Assembly (NCBI RefSeq): GCF_947488715.1
Contig: NZ_CANLAG010000001.1
Span: forward strand, 780,772 to 844,771
Length of the DNA stretch: 64,000 nt
Direction: 5' to 3'
DNA from: an uncultured Tateyamaria sp.
GTDB lineage: Bacteria; Pseudomonadota; Alphaproteobacteria; Rhodobacterales; Rhodobacteraceae
The notes beneath the pieces were generated by a model. It did no database searches. It was not told the origin of the DNA and was given only the letters and a program-made list of their open reading frames with translations. Below, one piece after another: positions 34,121 through 44,545 of this stretch; the first letter of the stretch is position 1, and the number at the start of each line of letters is the position of its first letter. A program made the position numbers and the translations under genes.

Positions 34121-35649
34121 GATTGCGTCCACCGGTAGAGCCAGACCTCGCTGAGCGCTTCGCCGTCGAGGCGCAATTGCGCGCGGAACTCGGCCCATGT
34201 CGCCTCGCCCGGCATGAAGGTGAAGGCCAGTCGCGGCCCACCGGTTGCAGGGTTGCGTTGAATGATGCCCTCGGTCACTTCGCCCGCGCTTGACCGCACG
34301 AGGCGGTCGATCTTGCTGAGGTCCGTTGGCACGTGGTCGGCATTCTCAAAGTCGATGGCAAAGATGCGCCCGCCCTCGGGCCGTCCACCCGCCGCCGTGT
34401 TCAGCACGCGCAGTGGCATGGCCGCCTTGGGCGCGGGATCGGATCCCCAATCAAGCTGGTAGGTGATGCGGTGCGAGCTGCCTGCCTCGATGTCCGCAGA
34501 GGGACGCCAGTAGGCGACGATGTTGTCATAGATTTCGCGGTCGGCTGGGATCTCGACCAGTTGCACGTTGCCGCGCCCCCATCCCTCGCCCGGTGTCACC
34601 CAAAGGCCAGGGCGGCGGTGGTACAGCGCCTCGAGGTCGTTGAAATCCTCGAACTTGCGCGCCCGCTGCATCAGGCCAAAGCCGCGCGGGTTGTTGTCGC
34701 CGAACGCGCTGATCTGAAGCGTGAGCGGGTTGGCGAGGGGACGCCAGATCACTTCGCCCGCGCCATTGTGGATCATCAGCCCATCGTTGTCGTGCACAGC
34801 GGGGCGGAAATCGTCAAAGCGTTGGCGGTCCATATCGTCGTAGAGGAACATGGATGTGAGCGGTGCGATCCCCACATGGGTCAGCGTGCTACGGGCAAAG
34901 ATCTCGGCCTCGACGCGCATTTTCAGGGGCTGGCCGGGCATGATCTCGAACCGGTAGGCACCGGTGCAGGACGGGCTATCGAGCAGGGCGTGCAGGACAA
35001 TCTCGGCGGCACCAGCCTGCGGGCGTTCGAGCCAAAAATGGGTGAAGTCGGGAAATTCCTCGCCCGACGGGTCGCCAGTTTTCAGGGCAAGGCCGCGCGC
35101 GGACAGGCCATAGATGTCGCCGGTGCCGATGCCACGGAAGTAGCTCGCGCCCTGAAAGACCGCGTATTCCTCGTAGATGCCGGGCTGGCGCAGTTCGGCG
35201 CGCAAGCGCAGGCCGGAATAGCCCAGCGTGTCGTCAATTGGCACATCGGGGAATTTGTCGGTGGTGTCGAACACGCCCATGTCGAAGGACAGGGGGCGCG
35301 CTTGATCGCCGTCCACCACATAGGTGCGGATGGCTTGCGGAAAGTAGAGGCCGGGAGGGAACACGTCGATGCGCTGTGGTGCATCGGACCCTTCCCAGAG
35401 TGCATTGCGGCTGTCGAACCAGATTTTGCGGTACTGGTCATAGGTCAGGTTGCGCCATGCCTCGGGAATGAGCGGGCGCGGGGTATAGTCACGCGCGGCC
35501 ATTTCGCGCGCCATGTCGATCACGTCCGACGGGGCAAAGGCGGTTGTCTCACCCAGTTGCAGACCGGGTTCTGCCGCCTCTTGCGCCCAAGAGGCGCGGG
35601 GGGCTGCCGCCAGGGCGGCCAGACTGGCAAGGAATTCACGTCGCAGCAT
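34117..35649 (-). CDS. opgG: Periplasmic glucan biosynthesis protein OpgG (MdoG)
   Basis: 510 aa with an N-terminal export signal carrying an Arg pair ('LRREFLASLAALAAAPRASWAQ'). Core motifs of the family: 'YDQYRKIWFDSRNALW' and 'SYFRGIGTGDIYGLSARGLAL' and 'MFLYDDMDRQRFDDFRPAVHDNDGL'. OpgG acts in the periplasm to branch or modify the glucan. ATG 35649 overlaps the opgC stop by one base (TGATG). An in-frame start further upstream lies inside opgC and is improbable. Confidence 0.93.
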   Translation of the reverse strand: MLRREFLASLAALAAAPRASWAQEAAEPGLQLGETTAFAPSDVIDMAREMAARDYTPRPLIPEAWRNLTYDQYRKIWFDSRNALWEGSDAPQRIDVFPPGLYFPQAIRTYVVDGDQARPLSFDMGVFDTTDKFPDVPIDDTLGYSGLRLRAELRQPGIYEEYAVFQGASYFRGIGTGDIYGLSARGLALKTGDPSGEEFPDFTHFWLERPQAGAAEIVLHALLDSPSCTGAYRFEIMPGQPLKMRVEAEIFARSTLTHVGIAPLTSMFLYDDMDRQRFDDFRPAVHDNDGLMIHNGAGEVIWRPLANPLTLQISAFGDNNPRGFGLMQRARKFEDFNDLEALYHRRPGLWVTPGEGWGRGNVQLVEIPADREIYDNIVAYWRPSADIEAGSSHRITYQLDWGSDPAPKAAMPLRVLNTAAGGRPEGGRIFAIDFENADHVPTDLSKIDRLVRSSAGEVTEGIIQRNPATGGPRLAFTFMPGEATWAEFRAQLRLDGEALSEVWLYRWTQS

Positions 35650-36917
35650 CAGCGGGTCACCTTTGGTTTCCACGGTGTCGTCTTGAACCACCCGGCAAGG
35701 TAGGCGGTGAGGATCAAGCATCCACAGCCAAACGCATTGACCGCCAGAACGGTTCCGGTGTCGCGGCCCAGCATGTCCATTGCAAAGCCGTTGAAGCGGG
35801 CGACAAAGATCGACACCACAAACACGGCAAGCGATTGCTGGCCCACACGCAGGATGATGGCGAGGGTGCGTTGCCAGACGCGCGCGGCAAGGCCTGTGCC
35901 TTTGGTGATCAGGCGGTGGCCCTTGTCACCGGCGATGACCCACGCGAGGTAGGCCAGCGACAGAAACTGGACATAGCGCAGCAGGCCGAAGTCGGATTTC
36001 GAGATCCACTGGCGGTTGTCCACGCGCCATTCACGCGCCCAGTCAAAGCCGAACTCGCGCACGCCGATGTTGGACAGCGGCACATTGGCCAGCACAAAGA
36101 AGGCGGCAATCCCCATCAGCAGGGCGTTGACGGGTGGTTTAGGCAGCCAGCCGCGCATGAAGGCAAAGCCGGTAAAGAACACGAGTTGCCAGCCAAACGG
36201 GTTGAGGAACCAGCGCCGTTGCCAGTCGTCATTGCCGACCCAGGGTTCGGCGGTGAAATTCAGGTAGGGCAAGCCCAGGCTTTCGGTGAACTTGCGCTGG
36301 GCGAGGAACCAGATGATCAGGCTGGCGGCGGCCAGCAGCCCGATATGGCGGTCGCCCAACACGATCACGATAGGCATCATGGCGAGGATCACCATGTACA
36401 TCGGCAGGATATCAAAGAGGTTCGGCACCCATTGCAGGGTCATGAACCGGAACAGCATGTCCGGCGTTTCCCACAGGCCCTCGGAGTGTTCGACAAAGAG
36501 CATCCAGAGGTTCAACTGGCCCCAGTAGTTGCGCGTTGTGGCATCGAGGTTGGTCAGGAATGCCAGCATCGCGGCGGTCGCAAAGAAGAGGCCGATATGG
36601 GCCCAGTAGACCTGCCAGATGCGGTAGATGACGCGCGCCGTGCCCAAGAGCCATCCGGCCCTGTCAAAGGTCGCGCCAAAGGCGATGGCCGAGGCCATGC
36701 CCGAGCAGAAAACAAAGATCTCGGTCGCATCGGAAAAGCCGAAGCGTGCGGGGATCCATGAGGTCAGGAAGTTGCCCGGCGTGTGGGCAAACAGGATGAT
36801 GAACATCGCAAGCCCGCGAAAGAAGTCGAGGCGGACGTCGCGCACGCGCACGGGCTGTGCCGCCGGGGCGGCCGCCGCGGGTGCGGCTGCGGATTGGGTG
36901 GGATCGGCAAAGGTCAT
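35649..36917 (-). CDS. opgC: OpgC acyltransferase for osmoregulated periplasmic glucans
   Basis: 422 aa with about ten hydrophobic helices. 'RVRDVRLDFFRGLAMFIILFAHTPGN' near the start is the OpgC/acyltransferase 3-like signature. OpgC transfers succinyl groups from the cytoplasm to glucan sugars in the periplasm. The Ala/Pro-rich first 20 residues are cytoplasmic. It begins the opg operon, overlapping opgG by one base. Confidence 0.9.
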   Translation of the reverse strand: MTFADPTQSAAAPAAAAPAAQPVRVRDVRLDFFRGLAMFIILFAHTPGNFLTSWIPARFGFSDATEIFVFCSGMASAIAFGATFDRAGWLLGTARVIYRIWQVYWAHIGLFFATAAMLAFLTNLDATTRNYWGQLNLWMLFVEHSEGLWETPDMLFRFMTLQWVPNLFDILPMYMVILAMMPIVIVLGDRHIGLLAAASLIIWFLAQRKFTESLGLPYLNFTAEPWVGNDDWQRRWFLNPFGWQLVFFTGFAFMRGWLPKPPVNALLMGIAAFFVLANVPLSNIGVREFGFDWAREWRVDNRQWISKSDFGLLRYVQFLSLAYLAWVIAGDKGHRLITKGTGLAARVWQRTLAIILRVGQQSLAVFVVSIFVARFNGFAMDMLGRDTGTVLAVNAFGCGCLILTAYLAGWFKTTPWKPKVTR

Positions 36918-36951
36918 GGCCGCTGTCTAGTCTTCTTTGGTCAAAGAGTCA

Positions 36952-36980
36952 GGCCCCGCGCGCGTGCAGACGCGGGGGCC
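36952..36980 (-). terminator. GC-rich hairpin between the TPR gene and opgC
   Basis: On the minus strand GGCCCCCGCG pairs with CGCGCGGGGCC around a short loop, followed by TGACTCTTTG. The stem is strong but the T-tract is poor, so termination may be partial, leaving some readthrough from the TPR gene into opgC. Confidence 0.45.
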
Positions 36981-36987
36981 GGCGCGT

Positions 36988-38334
36988 TTATTGCGCGGGG
37001 ATGCGGCGGGCGTCGCTGACGCTGGCCAGACGGGTGGCCGAGAACCGGTCAACGGCACCTGCGCGGCGCGCGATGCGGTCTTCGAGCAGGGCCTCGGTGG
37101 CGTCGTACATGCCAGAGCGCAGGCCCGCATCGATCGTCATGCGTTCAAACACGTCGCGCTGGGCGTGGCTGCCGCCGATGGTTTGCATGCCGGGGCGGGC
37201 CGATGCCAGATTGCGGAACGCATCGTCATAGCGTCCTTCGGCAAAGGCGTTGAGACCGGCAAGTGCGGCCTTGCCCGGATCGGCAACGCGCGAGGGCATT
37301 TCACCCTGGCGCGCGGCATCAACGGCAAAGCGCGCTGTCAGTGCGGATTGCGCGTCGTCCCGGCCAGCAGCCCCCAGAGCAAGCTGGTAGTGCAGGTCGG
37401 CAAACACCAGGCAACCGTCATCGGTACGGTGTTGCGCAAAGTCAGCCAATTCGTCCCAGCGGTCGCCCACCTGGGTGCCTTCGAGTTCCAGACGCATGAG
37501 CAGCGATGTGGCGTTGGCGATGTCGCGGTAGTCGTCGGTCTTTTCGTGGCGGATCTGCTGGTCATAGAGGGCCAGAACGATGTCATTCTCGCCGCGGTCG
37601 AGGTGCAGCAGCGCCTTGTGCCACCAGACATGGTAGCGGAAGTTGTTGCAGTGATCCCAGGCCGCGCAGTTGTTTTCGATCAGTGCGATGCCGTGATCGG
37701 GACGGGCGGTCATGTCGTAGACGTGCGCCACGGCGTGCAGGCCCCAGGCGTCGTCGCTTGCCAGTTGCAGCCCTTTGAGGCCAGCGGCCTCGGCACCGTC
37801 ATAGTCACCCGTTTCCTCAAGCGTGAAGGCGTGGCAGCCGTGAACGTATCCTTCGAGGGCGTGGCCCTTGTGTGCGTCGAGCACGTTTTCGATGGAGGCA
37901 CGCATGCCCACGCCATCACCCAGGATAAAACGGATGGCATGGCTGACCTTGGCCGACAGCGTGTCGGTGGGGTGTTCGGCCAGAACGCGTTCCATCGCGG
38001 CGATGGCACCGGAGGGGCGTCCATCGAGCCATTCACCCAATGCCCGCACCCAGAGCCGTTCGCGGGCAGAACCGCCAGAGGTGGCCAGTGCGGCCACAGC
38101 CGTCTGACCGGCCTCGCGCGCGACCGAGTTCAGTTCCTTGCGGCCCATCATGAGCGAAAACAGCCCCTTGGTGGCGTGGCCCATCGCAAAGTTCGGAGCG
38201 CCCGAGAGGACGGCGCCCAAATGAGTTGGCGTGGCTGTGCCATGTGCCATGAAGGCGCGGATCATGCCGTTCCACTCGGCAACCAGGGCGGGGTCGTCCA
38301 GGCTGACGGGAGCTTGGCAAATATCGTGCATCAT
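36988..38334 (-). CDS. Tetratricopeptide repeat protein (TPR38-like)
   Basis: 448 aa, entirely alpha-helical, with helix-turn-helix repeats but few canonical TPR residues; 'ALEGYVHGCHAFTLEETGDYDGAEAAGLKGLQLASDDAWGLHAVAHVYDM' is the clearest repeat pair and resembles eukaryotic TTC38. His-rich segment 'AAWDHCNNFRYHVWWHKALLHLDRG' (about 225-250) is the family hallmark. No signal peptide. The function is unknown. It lies 70 bases upstream of opgC on the same strand, with a hairpin between. Confidence 0.83.
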   Translation of the reverse strand: MMHDICQAPVSLDDPALVAEWNGMIRAFMAHGTATPTHLGAVLSGAPNFAMGHATKGLFSLMMGRKELNSVAREAGQTAVAALATSGGSARERLWVRALGEWLDGRPSGAIAAMERVLAEHPTDTLSAKVSHAIRFILGDGVGMRASIENVLDAHKGHALEGYVHGCHAFTLEETGDYDGAEAAGLKGLQLASDDAWGLHAVAHVYDMTARPDHGIALIENNCAAWDHCNNFRYHVWWHKALLHLDRGENDIVLALYDQQIRHEKTDDYRDIANATSLLMRLELEGTQVGDRWDELADFAQHRTDDGCLVFADLHYQLALGAAGRDDAQSALTARFAVDAARQGEMPSRVADPGKAALAGLNAFAEGRYDDAFRNLASARPGMQTIGGSHAQRDVFERMTIDAGLRSGMYDATEALLEDRIARRAGAVDRFSATRLASVSDARRIPAQ

Positions 38335-38515
38335 GAGAGCGGTACCTCTTACGGAGTGTTATTGGCGACGGGTGTAAAGCATCTAAGACGGTTTGGGACC
38401 ATTTGCGGGCTCGAAACACGCAAGCGTGAAGGCTGTACTAGCGATCCGTGAGCAAATTGTGAGCATAGATGCCCAAAGCAGGCGGAAACCAGCCAAAGCG
38501 CTTGCGATTTCGTGA

Positions 38516-39730
38516 TCAGTCTTGCGGTTTTTGGGGTGCCAATGTTGCAAGAACGGCTTCGGTGTCCTGTCCAAAGCGGGGGGGCGGGCGGTTGTAACGC
38601 ACGGGTGTCGCAGAAAATTTCAGGGGATTCGCCAGCAACCGGACGTGACCGTCAGCCACATCATCGCGTGCAATCTCGACCACCGTGCCGCGTGCCTGCG
38701 CCTGATCGGATCCTAGCGCTTCGGCCACGTCGTGGATCGGCCCGCAGGGTACCTTGGCACCGCGCAGGCGGGACAGGATGTCGTCCTTGGTCAGGCGCGC
38801 CAGACGTGTCCGCAGGTCCGGGATCAGGGCGTCCCGGTTTTCGATCCGCAACTGGTTGGTGACAAAGCGCGGATCGGTCCCCAACTCGGGTGCGCCGATC
38901 ACGTCGCAAAACCGCGCAAACTGGGCATCATTGCCAACCGCAACCAGCACGTGTCCGTCGCTGCCTGCAAAGGCGTCGTAGGGCACGATGTTAGGGTGGG
39001 CATTGCCGCGCCGTTCGGGCACCTGGCCGCTGGTCAGGAAATTGCACCCTTCGTTGATCAGCCACGCCATCTGCGCGTCCACGAGGCTGAGGTCGATGTG
39101 CTGGCCCTCGCCGGTCTGGTCGCGGTGGCGCAGTGCGGCGAGAATACCGATGGTGGCGTACATGCCGCACATGACATCCGCGATGCCTACGCCGACTTTC
39201 ATAGGTGCGCCGTCGGGATCGCCAGTCAGGGACATGATCCCGCCGTAGCCTTGGGCCATGAGGTCATAGCCGGGTTGATCGCGGTTGGGGCCAACCTGCC
39301 CAAATCCGGAGATTGAGCAGTAGACCAGCCCCGGATGCGCCTTGCACAGCGTCGCATGATCAAGCCCGTATTTGACCAGCCCGTCGGGCTTGTAGTTCTC
39401 GATCACGATGTCCGCACGCGCGGCCAGTTGTCGAATGATGTCCTGACCCTCGTCCGTCGAAAGATCGACGGCGATGGATTGTTTGTTGCGGTTGGCGGAC
39501 ATGAAATAAGCCGACAGGTCCGTCGGTTGCCCTTCATGGTCGCGCGCATAGTTCGGCCCCCAGCCGCGCGTATCATCGCCGCCGGTCTTGGGGTTCTCGA
39601 CCTTGATCACCGTTGCGCCAAGGTCGCCCAGCATTTGCGTGGCGGTGGGGCCAGCCAGAATGCGCGATAGGTCGAGCACATAGACACCGTCCAGCGCGCC
39701 GGGTGTTTGCGTATCAGATGCGGCCATCAT
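38516..39730 (-). CDS. CaiB/BaiF family CoA-transferase
   Basis: 404 aa family III CoA-transferase. 'VYVLDLSRILAGPTATQMLGDLGATVIKVENP' is the N-terminal signature, and 'YDLMAQGYGGIMSLTGDPDGAPMKVGVGIAD' contains the catalytic-Asp region (Asp in 'GYDLMAQ'). Family members exchange CoA between carboxylates such as formate/oxalate or succinate/hydroxyacids. The start at 39730 (ATGATG) overlaps the stop of the ThDP-enzyme gene by 17 bases, so both act in one pathway. Substrate not inferable. Confidence 0.9.
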   Translation of the reverse strand: MMAASDTQTPGALDGVYVLDLSRILAGPTATQMLGDLGATVIKVENPKTGGDDTRGWGPNYARDHEGQPTDLSAYFMSANRNKQSIAVDLSTDEGQDIIRQLAARADIVIENYKPDGLVKYGLDHATLCKAHPGLVYCSISGFGQVGPNRDQPGYDLMAQGYGGIMSLTGDPDGAPMKVGVGIADVMCGMYATIGILAALRHRDQTGEGQHIDLSLVDAQMAWLINEGCNFLTSGQVPERRGNAHPNIVPYDAFAGSDGHVLVAVGNDAQFARFCDVIGAPELGTDPRFVTNQLRIENRDALIPDLRTRLARLTKDDILSRLRGAKVPCGPIHDVAEALGSDQAQARGTVVEIARDDVADGHVRLLANPLKFSATPVRYNRPPPRFGQDTEAVLATLAPQKPQD

Positions 39731-41363
39731 AGGCCCCACGGTCGATGACGGCTGCGATCACGGTGAAGGTTGTTGCGGTTTGCGCCGCTTCCAGTGCGGC
39801 CTGAAGTTCTGCGCGGGACGTGACGGTGTGCCCCGCCCCGCCGAAGGCACGGCCCATGGCGGCAAAGTCGTGTTTGGCAAAATCCACACCAGCATTTGTC
39901 AGTTGGCGCTGGCGTTGTTTGAGTTCGATCAGGGCCAGCGAGGCGTCGACGAAGACGACAAAAATCGTGTTCAGGCCCAGTTCCGCTGCGGTGGACAATT
40001 CGCCCGCAACCATGAGGAACCCGGCATCGCCGGAAAAGCTGACCACGGGGCGGTCGGGGTCTGCGACCTTGGCCCCCATGGCGAGTGGGATGGCGCAACC
40101 CATGGTGCACAGGGCCGATGATTGCATCAGGCCGCGCGGCTCGTAGCATTCCCACATCTGGCTGAGCAGGATGCGGTGCGCGCCGCTGTCGGCGGTGGCC
40201 AGTGTGTTGCGGGGCAGGGTGGTGCGGCACGTGTCGATGATGGCTGCGGGGCCCCATGCCTCGTCGGCGGGGAAGGCGCGGGTCAGGTCGGCCTTGGCCG
40301 CCGGGATTTCGCCTTCGGTCCATGTGGGTTGCGGTGTGACGCCCTGCGCCATTGCCGCCAGTGTTTCGGCGCAATCGCCAACCACGTTCATGGAGGCCTG
40401 GTGCATGTAGTGGTGGTTGGGTTCGGCGGTGATGTCGATCATGGTCTGGATGCCGGGAAAGTAGAAATCCCGCCAGCCAGTACGCATTTCGATCGGGTCA
40501 TAGCCCAGCCCGATGATCAGGTCGGCGCGTTGCACCATCGGCAACAGGATCTTGTCCGCTTTGGGCGACAGGCCTGCACCACCCAGAGCCAGGGCGTGAT
40601 CCTCTGGCAGGAGGCCCTTGGCCTTGTAGGTGGTGATGACGGGGACGTTGAATGTCTCGGCGAATTGGCGCAGCTGGTCGGCCATGTCGGTACGCTGGGT
40701 GTCAAAGCCCTGGTTGAGCGCATCGACACCCACGATCAGGATCGGGCGTTTGGCCCGCGCCAGTTCAGCGCGCATCGCGTCCAGCACGGCGGGCGCTGGA
40801 ACGGTGGCTGTTGCCGTTGTGCGCCGGCAGGGGATTCCCGGGCTGACCGGCGTGACGGCCACGGTGATGGGCACATCGATATGGACTGGGCCGGGGCGTC
40901 CTTCGAGGGCGATGCCAACGGCCTTGTCGGCAATGACATGGGCGGCTCCGGTGTTCAGGGTGAACGTCGCCTTGGTGATCGGGCGGAAAACTTGTGTCTG
41001 GTCAAGGACCTGGTGGGTGTAGGTCTGCACCTCGTCCGCGTCGACGCAGCCAGCGAGCACGATCATCGGGACGCGGTCCTGATGGGCGTTGGCCACTGCG
41101 TTGACCCCGTTCAGAGCGCCGGGTCCAACCGTTGCCACGAGAATGCCGGGCGCGCCGGTGCGGTGCCATGCGCCTTCGGCCATGAAGGCGGCGGCGTTTT
41201 CGTGTTTGCACAGCACAAAGCGGATGCCTGCACGTTCCAGCGCATCCACCAGTGTCAGCACCTCGCCGCCGGGCATGCCAAAGGCGAGCCGACACCCGGC
41301 ATCATACAGCCGTGCGGCCAGAACATCGGCGGCCCGTGGTGGGCTAGGGGGCAGGTCTTTCAT
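39714..41363 (-). CDS. Thiamine diphosphate-dependent enzyme, acetolactate synthase-like
   Basis: 549 aa with the three ThDP-enzyme domains. N-terminal Pyr domain: 'FGMPGGEVLTLVDALERAGIRFVLCKHENAAAFMAEG' with catalytic Glu in 'KHENAA'. C-terminal PP domain: 'SFSGDAGFLMVAGELSTAAELGLNTIFVVFVDASLALIELKQ', where GDA replaces GDG and VDAS replaces the NN of the Mg2+-binding motif, as in divergent ALS-like paralogs. There is no small regulatory subunit nearby, arguing against a biosynthetic acetolactate synthase. Paired with a CoA-transferase, it may handle a 2-oxo or 2-hydroxy acid. Confidence 0.82.
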   Translation of the reverse strand: MKDLPPSPPRAADVLAARLYDAGCRLAFGMPGGEVLTLVDALERAGIRFVLCKHENAAAFMAEGAWHRTGAPGILVATVGPGALNGVNAVANAHQDRVPMIVLAGCVDADEVQTYTHQVLDQTQVFRPITKATFTLNTGAAHVIADKAVGIALEGRPGPVHIDVPITVAVTPVSPGIPCRRTTATATVPAPAVLDAMRAELARAKRPILIVGVDALNQGFDTQRTDMADQLRQFAETFNVPVITTYKAKGLLPEDHALALGGAGLSPKADKILLPMVQRADLIIGLGYDPIEMRTGWRDFYFPGIQTMIDITAEPNHHYMHQASMNVVGDCAETLAAMAQGVTPQPTWTEGEIPAAKADLTRAFPADEAWGPAAIIDTCRTTLPRNTLATADSGAHRILLSQMWECYEPRGLMQSSALCTMGCAIPLAMGAKVADPDRPVVSFSGDAGFLMVAGELSTAAELGLNTIFVVFVDASLALIELKQRQRQLTNAGVDFAKHDFAAMGRAFGGAGHTVTSRAELQAALEAAQTATTFTVIAAVIDRGAYDGRI

Positions 41364-41472
41364 TGTCGTGTCTTTCTTGTCGGAACGCGGCACCGCGCCT
41401 TCCTGTCACGGGTCAGGCCTGCGCACAACTCACACCTGCGTGGCGCATTGTTTCAGTCGTGCGGTCCGTCCC

Positions 41473-41503
41473 TTGACGTTTCACCGGTGCGGGTCCTTAT
41501 GTG
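41473..41503 (+). promoter_or_regulatory. Possible MerR/CueR-type promoter upstream of the copper ATPase
   Basis: TTGACG (41473-41478) and TATGTG (41498-41503) are separated by 19 bases, the long spacer typical of promoters activated by MerR-family metal sensors. A short palindrome, CACCGGTG (41482-41489), lies within the spacer. No merR/cueR gene is nearby, so this is tentative. Confidence 0.35.
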
Positions 41504-41511
41504 AGAGTAGA

Positions 41512-43880
41512 ATGACGGATCAAGTTCTCAATATCGGGATCACGGGCCTGCATTGCGGGTCCTGTGTTGGTCGGGCCGAGGCGGCGCTTTTGGCGTTGCC
41601 GGGCGCGCGGGATGTGCGTGTCAATCTGGCCGATCACAGTGCGCGTGTGGGCGGTGTTGCCGCGACCGACGTGGTGACTGCGCTTGAGGCGGCGGGGTAT
41701 CCTGCGCGCGTCGATCATCTGACCTTGTCGGTGCCGGGCATGTCCTGTGCGTCCTGCGTGTCGCGGATCGAGGATGCGGCGGGCCGGGCGGATGGCGTGC
41801 TGGATGTGCAGGCGCATCTGCCGACGCGCGTGGTACAGGTCAACACCGCAGGGTCCGCAGATGCAGTCATGGCCGTGCTGGCCGAAGCGGGGTATCCGGC
41901 ACAACACGAGACAGAGGCTGCACCAACAGACGATCCGGCGGCGCGCTATTTGCGCCGTTTCGGGATCGCGGCGGCGCTGACCCTGCCCGTTTTTGCCATC
42001 GAAATGGGAAGCCATGCCGTGCCTGCGGTCCATGACTGGGTTGCCGCGACGATTGGTCAGGCCAACAGTCATATCCTGCAATTGGTTCTGAGCTTTGCGG
42101 TGCTGGCCGGGCCGGGCGCTGGGTTTTTCCGGCGCGGGATACCCGGCCTGATCAAGGCGCGCCCGGATATGGATGCGCTGGTGGCGCTGGGTGCGGGGGC
42201 TGCGTTCCTGTTCTCTGCGCTCGCGGTGCTGGCGCCGGGCCTGTTGCCGCCTTCGGGTGTCTATTTCGAGGCGGCGGCGGTCATTGTCACGTTGATCCTG
42301 CTTGGCCGTTGGCTCGAGGCGCGTGCCAAGGGACGCACCGGCGACGCGGTGCGCCGTCTGCTGGGCCTGCGCCCCGACACGGCGGAGGTTGAGAGCGGCG
42401 GCACCTTTGCCCCACGCGCGCTCGACGCGGTCGTCGTGGGCGACGTCCTGCGGGTGCGCCCCGGTGGGCGCATCGCGGTGGACGGCGTTGTCGTAGACGG
42501 CGCGACCCATGTGGATGAAAGCATGCTGACCGGCGAACCGGTCCCTGTTCTGAAATCAGCAGGCGATATGCTGCATGCTGGCACGTTGGTGACCACGGGC
42601 ACGCTGACCTACCGCGCGACGCATGTGGGACGGGATACCGTTCTGGCGCGCATCACGACGCTTACGGAACAGGCACAGGCCGCACGATTGCCGGTCGAGG
42701 CGCTGGTCAACCGGATCACCGCACGGTTTGTGCCTGCGGTGTTGATTGTCGCGGCTGTGACCTTTGTTCTTTGGTGGGCCTTGGCCGGACTGGCCCCTGC
42801 AGTTGTGTCGGGCGTGTCGGTCCTGATCATTGCGTGTCCCTGTGCCATGGGTCTTGCCACGCCGATGTCCATCATGGTGGGCACAGGTCGCGCCGCTGAA
42901 CTGGGCGTGTTGTTTCACAAGGGCGCGGCCTTGCAGCGCTTGCAGGACGCGCGCGTTGTCGCCTTTGACAAGACCGGGACGCTGACCCAAGGCACACCGA
43001 GTGTGATGCATGTGGCCGGTGACGATGCGGCGATCATGCTGGCCGCCGCTGTGGAACAGAGGTCAGAGCACCCCATTGCGCGCGCCATCGTCGCGTTCAC
43101 GCCAGCCTCTGCCGGACAGGTCGATGGGTTTGAGGCCGTGCTGGGTGAAGGCGCGCGGGCGCAGGTGGATGCACACACCGTTGTGGTCGGGAATGCCGCG
43201 ATGTTGGCCCGTGAGGGTGTCGCGTCAGAGGCCACCCTGATGGATACCGGTGCGGGTTGGGCGGCAGACGGGTACACCGTTGTACATGTGGCTGTGGACG
43301 GCGCGCATGTTGCGGCGCTGGCCGTTGGTGATGCGGTCCGACCAGGGGCAAAAGACACGCTGGCCGATATCGCAGCCTCCGGGCGTCAGGTGGCGATGAT
43401 CTCGGGCGATGCAGCACCGGCGGCACAGTATGTGGCGCGCCAGTTGGGGATTGAACATGTGGTGGCCGAGGTGCGCCCCGATGGCAAAGTTGCCGCGATC
43501 GAGGCGTTGCAAGACCAGTTTGGCCCGGTGGCTTATGTCGGTGACGGGATCAATGATGCGCCCGCGTTGGCGCGGGCTGATGTCGGGCTGGCGGTGAACG
43601 GGGCCAGTGACGCCGCAATCGAGGCGGCGGACGTGGTGATGATGTCTCCCGATCCGGGCGCGGTGCTGCGCGCCCTGCACATCAGTCAGGCGACACTGCG
43701 CAACATTCGGCAAAACCTGTTCTGGGCGTTTGGCTACAACACGGTACTGATCCCGGTTGCGGCGGGCCTGCTTGTCCCGTTTGGCGGGCCACAGCTGTCG
43801 CCCGCGCTGGCCGCGCTGGCAATGGCGCTGTCATCGGTGTTTGTGGTGACAAACGCCCTGCGCCTGCGCAGGGCTGGGGC

Positions 43881-43884
<4 letters not shown>
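41512..43884 (+). CDS. copA: Copper-translocating P1B-type ATPase
   Basis: 790 aa. Two N-terminal heavy-metal-associated domains with CxxC sites (Cys15/Cys18 'GLHCGSC' and Cys79/Cys82 'GMSCASC'), eight membrane helices, the ion-path motif 'IIACPCAMGLATP' (CPC), the phosphorylation loop 'DKTGTLTQG' and 'GDGINDAPALARADVGLA'. CPC plus two CxxC domains fit the Cu(I) exporters (P1B-1). ATG 41512 has GAGAG nearby; an upstream in-frame extension would run into the divergent gene and lacks homology. It overlaps the convergent gcrA stop by four bases. Confidence 0.93.
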
Positions 43885-44456
<572 letters not shown>

Positions 44457-44474
44457 CGGCAGGCTTTCCTAGCT

Positions 44475-44500
44475 AAAAGGCGGCCTCCCATGGGGCCGCC
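44475..44500 (-). terminator. Intrinsic terminator after the DMT transporter gene
   Basis: Reading the minus strand, GGCGGCC, a short loop and GGCCGCC (44500-44479) form a stem of at least seven pairs followed by TTTT (44478-44475). It ends the transporter transcript just before the gcrA start. Confidence 0.7.
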
Positions 44501-44545
44501 CTGAAATTTCATGTCAGCGTTCTATTCTAGTCACCCACGCCAAAG

